A stretch of DNA of 39,435 bases from JBBDSH01 sp040905045 (GCA_040905045.1 JBBDSH010000046.1:1-39435), one strand, 5' to 3'; shown: positions 24,998-33,669, counted from the stretch's first letter. The notes: generated by a model from the letters alone, not told the origin. Numbers and translations are program-made.

Positions 24998-25834
24998 TTA
25001 TTCACGAAGATAATCGCTGAGGCCGAGGCTTGAGGCAGTGTCCGCGGACAGCTGGTACTGGATGCCCAGATCGCGCCGGGCCAGCAGCAGGCCGTGGTTG
25101 GCGCTGACGATATCAAAAACCATGACCTTGCCGGTTGTCTTGATGATTACCTTCCCTGCCGCCTTGATATTTCTGTAGGGCAGTACCCGTTGCGCCTCGG
25201 CCTGACGCCAGTTTTCCACCAGCACGGCCGTCTCCGTTCCCGGCAGTACAGCACCCGGACTGCTGTGCCAGCGGTTGCCGTCCAGCAGAATGGTGTGATT
25301 CGGGTAGGTGATCTGCGTGATGACCGCATCGCCAGGCAGGAGCTGAACATGGGTATAGAAAGAAACCGGCTGCGTCAGCTGATGAAAGAGGCGGTCGTCG
25401 ATCAAATGCACGGTCCGCCCTTCAAGGATATAACGGTGATTGTTGATGGGATCGGTGCCGCCGAGATGAAATGATTGTTCACCGATACGCACCTTCAGCA
25501 AGGGCGGCGCCAGATGCATGGCTGCCAGGTCCGCTTCAGCAGCGGCAATGCGTTCCCGGCTGACGGTCGCCGGCAGGTGCAGCACGGCCTCAACGCGTGC
25601 CGGTCTGGCGCGGATGTGAACGGGTTCGATCAGGAACCAGTCACCGCCGTCCTTCCTGAATATCAGATCGGATCCGTCGCCGCGTTCCACAATGATTCTG
25701 TCGACGCCGGCAGTATCGAGATCGGAGACGGGTTGTTGTTGCGGTTGTGATTCGTATTCCGTGAACAGCAGCAGTGCCGCGGCTGCAAGGATAAGGGCGC
25801 CGAGGACGGGATTGACCAGATTGCGTGCCGGCAT
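24998..25834 (-). CDS. DUF4340 domain protein of the Gld-type ABC operon
   Basis: 278 residues from the ATG 8 nt after the upstream gene; a GTG giving ten more residues is possible. One N-terminal membrane anchor (PVLGALILAAAALLLFTEYE) is followed by an extracytoplasmic beta-rich DUF4340 region (GVDRIIVERGDGSDLIFRKD, GGDWFLIEPVHIRARPARVE, then LLKVRIGEQSFHLGG and RYILEGRTVHLIDDRLFHQL). Such proteins follow GldG-like genes in many Proteobacteria. Its molecular role is unknown; it probably acts in the periplasm with the transporter. Confidence 0.85.
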   Translation of the reverse strand: MPARNLVNPVLGALILAAAALLLFTEYESQPQQQPVSDLDTAGVDRIIVERGDGSDLIFRKDGGDWFLIEPVHIRARPARVEAVLHLPATVSRERIAAAEADLAAMHLAPPLLKVRIGEQSFHLGGTDPINNHRYILEGRTVHLIDDRLFHQLTQPVSFYTHVQLLPGDAVITQITYPNHTILLDGNRWHSSPGAVLPGTETAVLVENWRQAEAQRVLPYRNIKAAGKVIIKTTGKVMVFDIVSANHGLLLARRDLGIQYQLSADTASSLGLSDYLRE

Positions 25835-25842
25835 CAGCGTAA

Positions 25843-27192
25843 TCAGCGTTTCTTTCGTCGCCACCAGATCACGCCGCCGGTGGCGAGGAAAAGCAGCGGC
25901 AGCAGAATAAGGAAAAACAGGCCGGTGCCGCCGGCCAGCATGGGCGACATCTGCAGGCGGGTGTCCTCCGCCGTGTAGGCCGGGATATCTATAAGGTCGT
26001 CGTCGCTGCTGAGCCAGTTAATGAAACGCATGCCGATCTCCAGGTTGCCGGCATTGCCGATATAGGTATTGGCGAGAAAGTCGCCGTCGCCGACGACGAT
26101 GACCCGTTGTGTCCAGCCATCGCCTTCCGTATCGCGTTCCAGTGCCAGGCCGAGTGTAAGGGGACCTTGTATATCGGTGCCGTCATCGAAGGTGACCTCG
26201 CCGCGCACTTCTCCAGTTTCAAGCCAGGTGTGATCGCCGCTGTTTAACAGGCGGGAAGCACGCCAGCGGTCGCCGTTGTGCTGCAATGATACGGCGGCGG
26301 GAAACAGTGTAGTCAGGTCAAAATCGTTCACTGCCGAATGGTCGCCGTACAGACGCGGCGTAACGAGAGTCATGGTGGGATCATTGACGCCGATGAGTTG
26401 TCCGGCGTAATCCATGATGGTGCCCCGGCCGAATTCAATTTCCAGGTAATGCGCCAGGTTTTCCAGGCCGCTCCTGTCGTCCGGATCACGCAACCATAAT
26501 AAATTGCCGCCGGATTGCAGGTATTGTCGAATGATTTCGACCTCGCCCGGCAGGTATTCCACCAGTGGACTGGCAATAACCATGACGGCGGTGTTGTCGG
26601 GAATGACACTGGTCTCGCTCAGGTTCAGGGACTGGAACTTGAAACCCCGGGATCGCAATTGCTGGGCCCATTCGCCGATATCGTGGTTGGCCTTGCCCAA
26701 GGGATCGCGTTCGCCGTGACCTTCAACAAAGGCAATCCAGCGTTCACCGCCGCGGATTAACCGTTGTACGGCGTGGGTGAATTCGCGCTCACTGGCATTA
26801 CGCACGTGTTCACTGCGGCCCTGGTAATGCAATACCAGTTCGCCGTTTACCTGGATGCCGAGACGGCGGACTTCATTGGGCACGGCATCGGGGTTGACGA
26901 AATGCAGCGAAATATCCGTTTTTATTCGCTGATACTTATCGATGAAACGGCGAATGGCCTGGCGCAGTTCCGTCTGTTCACGGGCGTAGGCGCTGACTTC
27001 CAGTTCTTCCGTCGCCCGATCCAGTATGGCGATGCTCGCTTCCGACAGGGTGTGCCGGCCGCTGCGCGTCCAGTCCGATTGCAGCGGGTAGCGTGTACTG
27101 AGCCAGGCCAGCAGCACGGCCAGTGTCATCAGCAGCGTGATGGTAAGGACGCTGTTGAGCCGGTAACGACGTTGTTTTCTGCTGTCTGCCAT
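25843..27192 (-). CDS. GldG-like ABC transporter auxiliary protein
   Basis: 449 residues. N-terminal transmembrane helix (LNSVLTITLLMTLAVLLAWL), large periplasmic region with the GldG/ABC_transp_aux fold (RHTLSEASIAILDRATEELE, YQRIKTDISLHFVNPDAVPN, ERWIAFVEGHGERDP, and the SGGNLLWLRDPDD segment), and a C-terminal helix (LFFLILLPLLFLATGGVIWW) with the positive tail RRKKR. In Flavobacterium the Gld ATPase and permease with GldG support gliding; in Proteobacteria the operon is common and its cargo unknown. It starts 8 nt after the permease gene. Confidence 0.88.
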   Translation of the reverse strand: MADSRKQRRYRLNSVLTITLLMTLAVLLAWLSTRYPLQSDWTRSGRHTLSEASIAILDRATEELEVSAYAREQTELRQAIRRFIDKYQRIKTDISLHFVNPDAVPNEVRRLGIQVNGELVLHYQGRSEHVRNASEREFTHAVQRLIRGGERWIAFVEGHGERDPLGKANHDIGEWAQQLRSRGFKFQSLNLSETSVIPDNTAVMVIASPLVEYLPGEVEIIRQYLQSGGNLLWLRDPDDRSGLENLAHYLEIEFGRGTIMDYAGQLIGVNDPTMTLVTPRLYGDHSAVNDFDLTTLFPAAVSLQHNGDRWRASRLLNSGDHTWLETGEVRGEVTFDDGTDIQGPLTLGLALERDTEGDGWTQRVIVVGDGDFLANTYIGNAGNLEIGMRFINWLSSDDDLIDIPAYTAEDTRLQMSPMLAGGTGLFFLILLPLLFLATGGVIWWRRKKR

Positions 27193-27200
27193 AAGCCGGC

Positions 27201-27950
27201 TTACCAGTGATGTGTACGCACGGCGTCCAGCCGCCAGATACTGAGGAGTATGAAAAGACTGCTCATGATCAGGAAAAACACGACATCGACACTGTTGACC
27301 ATTCCCTGCAGCAGGGTATTGAAGTGCTGCAGCAGTGATAGATAGCTAAACACCTCCGCGGCGGGTCCCGTGGTGGTGCTGCCGGCTATGTGGACGATCC
27401 AGAGCAGGAATAACACGGCGAACGTCAGTATGGCCGCAACACCGGGTTGTGCCGTCAAAGTGGAGATAAACAATCCGACAGCGGCAAAGGTCAACACCAG
27501 CAGGGCCAGGCCCAGCAGACCCGCCGCCAGCAGACCCAGATCCAGGTTCGTGCCCGGCAACAGCGACAGGGGCATAAGCGCGATCAGGATCAGGGCCAGA
27601 AACAGGAACAGTACAATACCGAGGTATTTACCCAGCACCAGGTCGGTCAGGGATACGGGCGAGGAAAACAGCAGTTGAATAGTACCGCTGCGCTGCTCGT
27701 CGCTGAACAGGCGCATGGTCAGAAAGGGCGTAACCATAAGCAGTATTATGCCGGCGATCTGCAATGTTCCCGCCGCGACCATTTGCGTCATGCCGCGTTC
27801 GCCCTGGGCCTGGGGCGCTTCCAGATAGCGGGACAGGAGGATGTAGAAAAACATGGCCGACAGGAACTGAATTACGGCCAGGACGATCCATGCCTGCGGC
27901 GAACCGAACAGGCGGCGCAATTCATAACCGGCAATCGTGAAGACAATCAT
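27201..27950 (-). CDS. ABC-2 type permease, GldF-like
   Basis: 249 residues with six predicted membrane helices, e.g. AWIVLAVIQFLSAMFFYILL and VLFLFLALILIALMPLSLLP. It has the family's cytoplasmic motif around FLTMRLFSDEQRSGTIQLLF, followed by SSPVSLTDLVLGKYLG. It overlaps the ATPase gene by 4 nt (ATGA), so the two are co-translated. The start MIVFTIAGYELRRLFGSPQA is typical of this permease type. Confidence 0.9.
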   Translation of the reverse strand: MIVFTIAGYELRRLFGSPQAWIVLAVIQFLSAMFFYILLSRYLEAPQAQGERGMTQMVAAGTLQIAGIILLMVTPFLTMRLFSDEQRSGTIQLLFSSPVSLTDLVLGKYLGIVLFLFLALILIALMPLSLLPGTNLDLGLLAAGLLGLALLVLTFAAVGLFISTLTAQPGVAAILTFAVLFLLWIVHIAGSTTTGPAAEVFSYLSLLQHFNTLLQGMVNSVDVVFFLIMSSLFILLSIWRLDAVRTHHW

Positions 27951-28909
27951 ACGGGCGAAGCAGCTTCCGGGTGGATCATGACATCACCGCGCGTGAGCTG
28001 GACGAAGGTTTGCTCCAGCGAGTCACCCTGCGGGATCATTTCAAACAGGCCCCAGTCCCGCGATACGGCGATTTCCGCCAGCACCGCGGGAATATCGATG
28101 CTGCTTTGATAAACGATACGGAAACGGTACCGATCCAAGGGCGTGACCTCGCTGACACCTTCAATCTGTTCCAGTTCTTCCAGCAGCGGCGGACGATGCA
28201 GCGCCAGGCTGAGACATTGTGTTTTATCGTTCTGGTGCAGGGTCGAAAGGGCCTCGTCCAGTACCAGCCGGCCGTTATTGATAATCAGCACCCGGTCACA
28301 GGTGGTCTGTACTTCCGGCAGTATATGGGTGGACAGGATGACACTGTGATCCTCGCTCAGTTCACGGACGAGCTGACGGATTTCAATGATCTGGTTGGGG
28401 TCCAGGCCCGCCGTGGGTTCGTCGAGGACGATGACGGCCGGTGAATGAATGATGGCCTGGGCGATGCCGACGCGTTGCTGGAAACCCTTGGACAGGTTGC
28501 CGATCAGGCGATGTCCGACCGACTCCAGTCCGCAACGTTGCTTGGCGTTTTCCGTAGCATTTTTCAGCTTTGCTCCGGGCGTCCGGCGCAGACCGGCACA
28601 ATAATAAAGATAGTCGTCGACACTGGAGTCCCGGTACAGCGGCGGCTGCTCCGGCAGAAAACCGAGGTGGCGCTTGGCCGGGAGGGGCTCGTCGACGATA
28701 TCGTGTCCGGCGATGGAAACCGAGCCGTGAGTGGCCGCCAGCACGCCGCAGATGATGCGCATGGTGGTGGACTTGCCGGCGCCATTGGGCCCGAGAAAAC
28801 CCAGCACCTCGCCGCGGTGGACGCTGAAGCTGATGTCGTCCACGGCACGAAAGCCGCCGTAGTCGCGGCACACCGACTCCACATTGACCAAGGTTTCCAT
28901 ATTCATCAT
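27947..28909 (-). CDS. ABC transporter ATP-binding protein, GldA-like
   Basis: 320 residues. Walker A GPNGAGKST, Q-loop GFLPEQPPLY, signature LSKGFQQRVGIAQAII (LSKGF variant, common in ABC-2 exporters), Walker B VIVLDEPTAGLDPNQ, and switch histidine LSTHIL. The C-terminal ~90 residues (SLALHRPPLLEELEQIEG...) form the accessory domain seen in ABC-2 exporters. First gene of the operon ATPase-permease-GldG-DUF4340. The promoter is presumably in the 28910-29167 spacer; three in-frame ATGs lie at the start and the first is taken. Confidence 0.92.
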   Translation of the reverse strand: MMNMETLVNVESVCRDYGGFRAVDDISFSVHRGEVLGFLGPNGAGKSTTMRIICGVLAATHGSVSIAGHDIVDEPLPAKRHLGFLPEQPPLYRDSSVDDYLYYCAGLRRTPGAKLKNATENAKQRCGLESVGHRLIGNLSKGFQQRVGIAQAIIHSPAVIVLDEPTAGLDPNQIIEIRQLVRELSEDHSVILSTHILPEVQTTCDRVLIINNGRLVLDEALSTLHQNDKTQCLSLALHRPPLLEELEQIEGVSEVTPLDRYRFRIVYQSSIDIPAVLAEIAVSRDWGLFEMIPQGDSLEQTFVQLTRGDVMIHPEAASPV

Positions 28910-28985
28910 ACAGTGCTTGTTTTTTCCGTTTTGCTGGTTCTAACCTTAAACTATAACTTCAACAGGAAAAACCTTGCCACAGAGA

Positions 28986-29021
28986 GCCTGCCCCGGATCC
29001 CGTATCAAGTACGGGACAGGC
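28986..29021. repeat. Small palindromic repeat upstream of the ABC operon
   Basis: GCCTGCCCCGGATCCCGTA faces TACGGGACAGGC across tcaag. Related CCCGGA/TCCGGG palindromes are at 3254-3273 and inside repeat copy E (CCCCGGATCAAGTCCGGGG). It lies in a 506-nt gene-free spacer that also holds copy E and stretches of cacagag/ctctgtg motifs. Confidence 0.6.
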
Positions 29022-29167
29022 TTGATCAGGGGACACAGAGATCACAGAGTTGTAATAATGCAAAGTCTGTGATTATACATATATGTACATCTGGCAGCGC
29101 GTCGATATACGCAATATTCTGAAGATAATGCGTGGCAAACTTGTTGGAGTTGTACCTGGAAGCAACT

Positions 29168-29341
29168 CTATATAGCTGTTCCGAATCCGTGTACAGATCA
29201 GGAACATAACTCAGACACGCAGTGAATACCTCCCCCGGATCAAGTCCGGGGCAGGCTCTGTGGCTCGAATGCGGCATCCCTGCCGCATACGGTCTGCTTA
29301 TATGTTCCTGATCTGTACACGGATTCGGAACACTTATTTAG
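29168..29341. repeat. Palindromic MITE-like element, copy E (type 1 core)
   Basis: A 174-bp element between the divergent ABC operon and hyuA-like gene. The outer ends are ctatatagctGTTCCGAATC and, inverted on the right, GATTCGGAACACTTATTTAG. A perfect 30-bp inverted repeat pairs 29179-29208 with 29301-29330. The core carries cagacacgc, gtgaatacc, ctcgaatgcggc, atccct, gccgcatacggtctg, as in copies A and D. Confidence 0.87.
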
Positions 29342-29415
29342 ACTGCCGGTGTCCGGCAGTATTCCTCTGTGTTTCTCTGTGTCCTCTGTGGCTATTAATC
29401 TTTTATCATGATCCC

Positions 29416-31389
29416 ATGAAGATGAATCTCCTGGGTATCGATACCGGCGGCACGTTCACCGATTTCGTTCATTACGACGGCGAGACCCTGCGAACCCACA
29501 AGGTGCTGTCGACGCCGGAGGCACCGGAGCGGGCCATACTCAAGGGTGTCGAGGAAATGGGCATCGATTGTACCGGCCTGCGCGTCGTGCATGGTTCCAC
29601 CATCGCCACCAATGCGGCGCTGGAAGGCAAGGGCGCCAGAACGGTTTACGTGACCAACCGCGGCCTGGGCGATGTGCTTACCATCGGCCGCCAGGCGCGG
29701 CGGGAGCTTTACAACCTGCAGCCGCAGCCGATCCCCGCGCCGGTCCCTGCAGAGCTTTGTCTGGAGACCGGCGGCCGCCTGTCCGCGCAGGGCGAGGTGC
29801 TGGAGGATCTCACCGACTCCGATCTGGAAGAACTGCGCCATGCCATGGAACGGCTGCAGCCGGACGCGGTGGCCGTAAACCTGCTTTTCTCCTTCCTGGA
29901 TGATCGCTTCGAACGGCGCATCGCGGCGATCGTGCCGGAGGGGATATTCGTGTCCCTGTCTTCCAGGGTGCTGCCCGAATTCCGGGAATACGAACGCGGT
30001 ATCACCACCTGGCTCAATGCCTGTCTCGGACCGCGCGTACAGGGTTATCTGGCGCGCCTGGAAGAGGGCCTGGCACCGGGCCGGATCTCGGTCATGCGCA
30101 GTTCCGGTGATACCTGTTCGGCGGCACAGGCGGGCAGTGAAGCGGTGCATCTTCTTTTGTCCGGTCCCGCCGGCGGCCTCAACGGCGCCCGTTTCATCGG
30201 CGAGCAGGCGGGCGAGTCGCGCATCCTGACCTTCGATATGGGCGGAACCTCAACGGATGTGGCCCTCATTGACGGTGATATCCGTCTTACCGGCGAGGGT
30301 CGTATGGGGCCGTATCCGGTGGGCGTTCCCATGGTGGACATGCATACCATCGGCGCCGGCGGCGGCTCCATCGCCTACGTGGACAGCGGCGGCGTATTGC
30401 AAGTGGGGCCGGAATCCGCCGGCGCCAGTCCCGGGCCGGCCTGTTACGGCGCCGGCGGAGAGCGGCCGACGGTCACCGACGCCAATCTGGTCCTGGGGCA
30501 TTTACCCGCCACGGCGGTTCTCGCGGGCGGCATGCGGGTACAGCCGGAGCGGGCGCGGCAAGTGATACAGAAATTGGCCGGGGATATGGAGCTCGCCTCC
30601 GTAGAGGAGGCCGCCCGCGGCGTAATCCGCATCGCCAACGAACACATGGCCCGGGCGCTGCGGGTCATCTCCGTGCAAAAAGGCATCGATCCGCGGGACT
30701 TTGTGCTGTTCGCTTTCGGCGGCGCTGGCGGCATGCACGTCTGTGCCCTGGCGGAGGCGCTGGACATGAGCCGGGCCATCATTCCGGGTGCGGCCGGCGT
30801 ATTATCGGCCCTGGGCATGCTGGCGGCCCCCGGCGGGCGGCAATTGTCACGCAGTCAGGGGCGCCTGCTGGATGAAACAGACGCGGCGGCCATTGCGGCC
30901 GAGATCGAACAACTGCGGGCTCAGGGCATGGCGGCGCTGAAGGAGGAAGGCATCAGCGAAAAAGAGGTCAGGGTCGAACCGGCCCTGGATCTCTGTTACC
31001 GCGGTCAGACACTGTCGCTGACGCTGCCGGGAAGTGATCCGGAGGAAGTCGCATCCCGTTTTCACGACGCCCATGAACGGCGCTTCGGTCACCGCCTGGA
31101 GCAGCCTGTCGAACTGGTCAATGTACGCCTGAGCCTGCGAACGACCCGGCGGGAATTGCGCATGCCGCGGCTGGCGGCGGGCGACACTCTGTCACCGGCT
31201 GAATACGAAACCGTTGTCGGCATTGCTGATCGTGTGCCCGTTTACCGGCGCGATACGCTGCCGGTAAACCGGCCCATCGACGGCCCCGTCCTCATTACCG
31301 ATGCCGTTGCCAGCAGCTGGATCGCGCCGGGCTGGCAGGTGCGGATCGATGGTTTCGGCAACCTTCAGTTGCGGCGCTCCATCTATTAA
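29416..31389 (+). CDS. Hydantoinase/oxoprolinase family protein (HyuA-type)
   Basis: 657 residues. The ASKHA-fold ATP-binding HyuA family hydrolyses cyclic amides such as N-methylhydantoin or 5-oxoproline with ATP. N-terminal phosphate-binding motif LGIDTGGTFTDFV, adenosine motif LTFDMGGTSTDVALIDG, GPAGGLNGARFIGEQAG and the C-terminal FAFGGAGGMHVCALAEALDM are clear. No HyuB partner gene is adjacent: a desaturase follows. ATGAAG at 29416 is preferred to the longer frame, which runs back into repeat copy E; the ribosome site is weak. A link with ggt (5-oxoproline from gamma-glutamyl recycling) is possible but unsupported by distance. Confidence 0.9.
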   Translation: MKMNLLGIDTGGTFTDFVHYDGETLRTHKVLSTPEAPERAILKGVEEMGIDCTGLRVVHGSTIATNAALEGKGARTVYVTNRGLGDVLTIGRQARRELYNLQPQPIPAPVPAELCLETGGRLSAQGEVLEDLTDSDLEELRHAMERLQPDAVAVNLLFSFLDDRFERRIAAIVPEGIFVSLSSRVLPEFREYERGITTWLNACLGPRVQGYLARLEEGLAPGRISVMRSSGDTCSAAQAGSEAVHLLLSGPAGGLNGARFIGEQAGESRILTFDMGGTSTDVALIDGDIRLTGEGRMGPYPVGVPMVDMHTIGAGGGSIAYVDSGGVLQVGPESAGASPGPACYGAGGERPTVTDANLVLGHLPATAVLAGGMRVQPERARQVIQKLAGDMELASVEEAARGVIRIANEHMARALRVISVQKGIDPRDFVLFAFGGAGGMHVCALAEALDMSRAIIPGAAGVLSALGMLAAPGGRQLSRSQGRLLDETDAAAIAAEIEQLRAQGMAALKEEGISEKEVRVEPALDLCYRGQTLSLTLPGSDPEEVASRFHDAHERRFGHRLEQPVELVNVRLSLRTTRRELRMPRLAAGDTLSPAEYETVVGIADRVPVYRRDTLPVNRPIDGPVLITDAVASSWIAPGWQVRIDGFGNLQLRRSIY

Positions 31390-31555
31390 GTATTACATAA
31401 ATGATGAATAACGGTCCGGGAACCGTGCAAGCCCGCCGCCCACTCGCCGTTACCGTTCACTAATTCTGAAAGTCTCAATAATACTGATACAGGTTTCGTT
31501 AGACCGGCGCCGCGATCCCGGGTACGATCATTCCATAACCGTTCGAGGTATTCAC

Positions 31556-32731
31556 ATGATATTCGCCGATCTGCCCGTCTGGGCTTATATTCTCATCACG
31601 CTGGCCCTGACTCACATCACTATCGTCGCCGTCACCGTTTTTCTGCATCGCCACCAGGCCCATCGTGCCCTGGACCTGCACCCGCTGGTCAGTCATTTTT
31701 TCCGTTTCTGGCTGTGGCTGACCACGGGCATGACGACGAAGGGCTGGGTAGCTACGCATCGCAAGCACCATGCCTGGGTGGAGAGCGAGGAGGATCCCCA
31801 CAGCCCCCGGGTCAAGGGCATCAATGAGGTACTCTGGCGAGGAACCGAACTCTATCGCCTGCAGGCCTACAACCCGGAAACACTGGCGCAGTATGGTCAC
31901 GGCACGCCGGACGACTGGCTGGAGCGCAATCTCTACCATCGTTTCTCCAGTTACGGCATTGTGCTGATGCTGGCCGTTGACCTCGCTTTATTCGGGGCCA
32001 TCGGCCTCACCATATGGGCGGTACAAATGATCTGGATCCCCTTCTTCGCCGCCGGTGTCATCAATGGTCTCGGGCACTGGTGGGGGTATCGCAATTTCGA
32101 GCCGGCCGACGGCTCCACCAATATCATTCCTTTCGGCGCCCTTATCGGCGGCGAGGAACTGCATAACAACCATCATGCCTTTGCCGGTTCGGCCCGGTTT
32201 TCCTGCCGCTGGTATGAAGTGGATCTGGGCTGGTATTACATCCGGCTGATGCAGGCCCTGGGCCTGGCCCGGGTACGGCGCCTGGCACCGCGCCCCGCTT
32301 TTGACCGGAACAAGACCGGCGTCGATCTCGACACTGTTCGCGCCGTCGTCAGCAATCGCTTCCATGTCATGTCCCATTACACGCGGGACGTGGTCAAGCG
32401 GGTTTACAAGGAGGAAAAAACCCGCGCCGACAGTGCATACAGAAGGTTACTGAAACGCAGCAAAGGCCTGTTGACCCGGAATGAAGCCCTCCTGGACGAA
32501 CGATCGAGGCAGCATCTGGAGACGGTCCTGGCCGGAAGCCCTTCGCTGCAGGTGGTGTATGAATACAGCCAGCGGCTGCAGGACTTGTGGCGGCAGCGCT
32601 CCCTGAGCCAGGAGTATCTGCTTCATGCCTTGCAGGATTGGTGCCGGCAGGCGGAACAGACAGGCATCAAGGCACTGGAGGATTTCGCCCGTTCCCTGCG
32701 CGCCTATACCCTGGCGCCGGCACCGGCCTGA
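31556..32731 (+). CDS. Membrane fatty acid desaturase (acyl-CoA delta-9 type)
   Basis: 391 residues. Di-iron membrane desaturase with the three histidine boxes: HRHQAHR (HxxxxH), HRKHH, and HNNHH in EELHNNHHAFAGSARFSCRW. Hydrophobic pairs lie at about residues 8-30 and 130-175. The C-terminal ~110 residues after the last box (KRVYKEEKTRADSAYRRLLK ...) are charged and helical, a tail seen in several proteobacterial desaturases of this group. It would introduce a cis double bond into membrane fatty acids. The gene ends at a bidirectional terminator shared with rpmG. Confidence 0.93.
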   Translation: MIFADLPVWAYILITLALTHITIVAVTVFLHRHQAHRALDLHPLVSHFFRFWLWLTTGMTTKGWVATHRKHHAWVESEEDPHSPRVKGINEVLWRGTELYRLQAYNPETLAQYGHGTPDDWLERNLYHRFSSYGIVLMLAVDLALFGAIGLTIWAVQMIWIPFFAAGVINGLGHWWGYRNFEPADGSTNIIPFGALIGGEELHNNHHAFAGSARFSCRWYEVDLGWYYIRLMQALGLARVRRLAPRPAFDRNKTGVDLDTVRAVVSNRFHVMSHYTRDVVKRVYKEEKTRADSAYRRLLKRSKGLLTRNEALLDERSRQHLETVLAGSPSLQVVYEYSQRLQDLWRQRSLSQEYLLHALQDWCRQAEQTGIKALEDFARSLRAYTLAPAPA

Positions 32732-32752
32732 TACGGGATAGTTTTCCCGATC

Positions 32753-32781
32753 AAAAAAGCCCGCATGAAGCGGGCTTTTTT
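32753..32781. terminator. Bidirectional intrinsic terminator between desaturase and rpmG
   Basis: The stem GCCCGC/GCGGGC with loop atgaa is flanked by six A on the left and six T on the right, so it can end both converging transcripts. Confidence 0.93.
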
Positions 32782-32799
32782 ATGCAGGCGCAAAACCGG

Positions 32800-32967
32800 T
32801 TATTTAATCTTGGCTTCCTTGTAGATGACGTGCTGCCGGATAACGGGGTCGAATTTCCTGATCTCCATCTTGTCCGGCATATTGCGCTTGTTCTTGGTGG
32901 TGGTATAGAAATGGCCGGTTCCCGCGGAGGACACCAGCCGGATCTTTTCACGTATTGCCTTAGCCAT
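32800..32967 (-). CDS. rpmG: 50S ribosomal protein L33
   Basis: 55 residues: MAKAIREKIRLVSSAGTGHF, then YTTTKNKRNMPDKMEIRKFD and PVIRQHVIYKEAKIK. This is the gammaproteobacterial L33 length and sequence, without the four zinc-binding cysteines found in some paralogs. The ribosome site is TAGGAGA, 7 nt before the ATG. It follows rpmB by 11 nt in the usual rpmB-rpmG operon. Confidence 0.98.
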   Translation of the reverse strand: MAKAIREKIRLVSSAGTGHFYTTTKNKRNMPDKMEIRKFDPVIRQHVIYKEAKIK

Positions 32968-32978
32968 GGTGCCGTCTC

Positions 32979-33215
32979 CTAGACCTTGACGCCGCGCGCG
33001 CGGATGCTTGTCAGGACCTGTTCAATCCCGTTTTTGTCGATCATGCGCAGCCCCTTCTTGCTGACGCGCAGGCGTACCCAGCGGCTTTCGCTTTCCACCC
33101 AGAACCGGCGTGACTGCAGATTGGGCAGAAACCGCCGCTTGCTCTTATTGTTGGCGTGGGAGACGTTGTTTCCCGTCAACGGGCGTTTCCCGGTTACCTG
33201 GCATACTCGTGACAT
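32979..33215 (-). CDS. rpmB: 50S ribosomal protein L28
   Basis: 78 residues beginning MSRVCQVTGKRPLTGNNVSH, then ANNKSKRRFLPNLQSRRFWV, the standard proteobacterial L28. Upstream, in the place normally held by an intact radC, is only a 3' fragment of that gene, then the integrated element. The promoter presumably lies in 33216-33386, which also contains a period-7 repeat pair. Confidence 0.98.
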   Translation of the reverse strand: MSRVCQVTGKRPLTGNNVSHANNKSKRRFLPNLQSRRFWVESESRWVRLRVSKKGLRMIDKNGIEQVLTSIRARGVKV

Positions 33216-33291
33216 GACTTTGTTCCATGCAGCTTGTGGATAAGGGAGCGCATTCTACCCGTAAAGGCTCGTCCCGCCAAGTACCTGATCC

Positions 33292-33355
33292 GGTGAGGAG
33301 TAAGGAGTAAAGGCGATTTCGGGGATTTACCGCGCCTCACTCCCTGCTCCGTGCT
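33292..33355. repeat. Facing period-7 repeat arrays between radC remnant and rpmB
   Basis: The left array is ggtgagg agtaagg agtaaag (33292-33312); the right array is cctcact ccctgct ccgtgct (33335-33355), the reverse-complement type. The unit is the same as in the array at 10591-10618. The loop is about 22 nt. Confidence 0.8.
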
Positions 33356-33386
33356 CCACACGTCTCGCTGAACGGCCGCAGGCCGG

Positions 33387-33562
33387 TCACAGCAGGCCCC
33401 GCTCGGCGAAGGACACCACCTCGCCGTCGCCGATAACGAAATGATCCAGCACGCGGATGTCCACCAGCCCCAGGGCCTCCCGCAGGCGCCGGGTGATGGC
33501 GCGATCGGCCCCGGAGGGCTCGGCCACGCCGGAGGGGTGGTTATGAGCGAAGATCGCTCCCC
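33387..33562 (-). pseudogene. radC: radC (JAMM/MPN family), 3' fragment truncated by element insertion
   Basis: The C-terminal ~58 residues of RadC are intact: AIFAHNHPSGVAEPSGADRA, then ITRRLREALGLVDIRVLDHF, then VIGDGEVVSFAERGLL and the stop. The HNHPSG metal motif is kept, but the N-terminal helix-hairpin domain and most of the MPN fold are gone. Homology stops at about 33560; the open frame continues to 33590 as WKWG/VGLSW, which is element sequence. The gene's 5' part should lie at the far end of the element, beyond the window. radC next to rpmB is the normal gammaproteobacterial neighbourhood. Confidence 0.88.
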
Positions 33563-33590
33563 ATTTCCAAGAAAGTCCAACAAGGTCCAA
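33556..33590. other. Left junction of the integrated element; candidate att region
   Basis: RadC homology ends here and AT-rich sequence begins. TCCAA recurs three times with an exact 10-bp period (33566-33570, 33576-33580, 33586-33590: ttTCCAAgaaagTCCAAcaaggTCCAA, interrupted here for clarity by the spacers gaaag and caagg). The integrase gene starts 190 bp to the right. The exact crossover core cannot be set without the right junction. Confidence 0.6.
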
Positions 33591-33669
33591 AATAAAACAT
33601 AATATACTGATTTATAGACATTTGTTTATTCCAACATGTCCAGTATTATCCATTGGCATCCAGCTTATA

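Noticed and set aside
7769..31389. ggt and the HyuA-type gene as one glutathione-recycling pathway
   Set aside because: They are about 20 kb apart, in different transcription units, and the HyuA substrate cannot be told from sequence.
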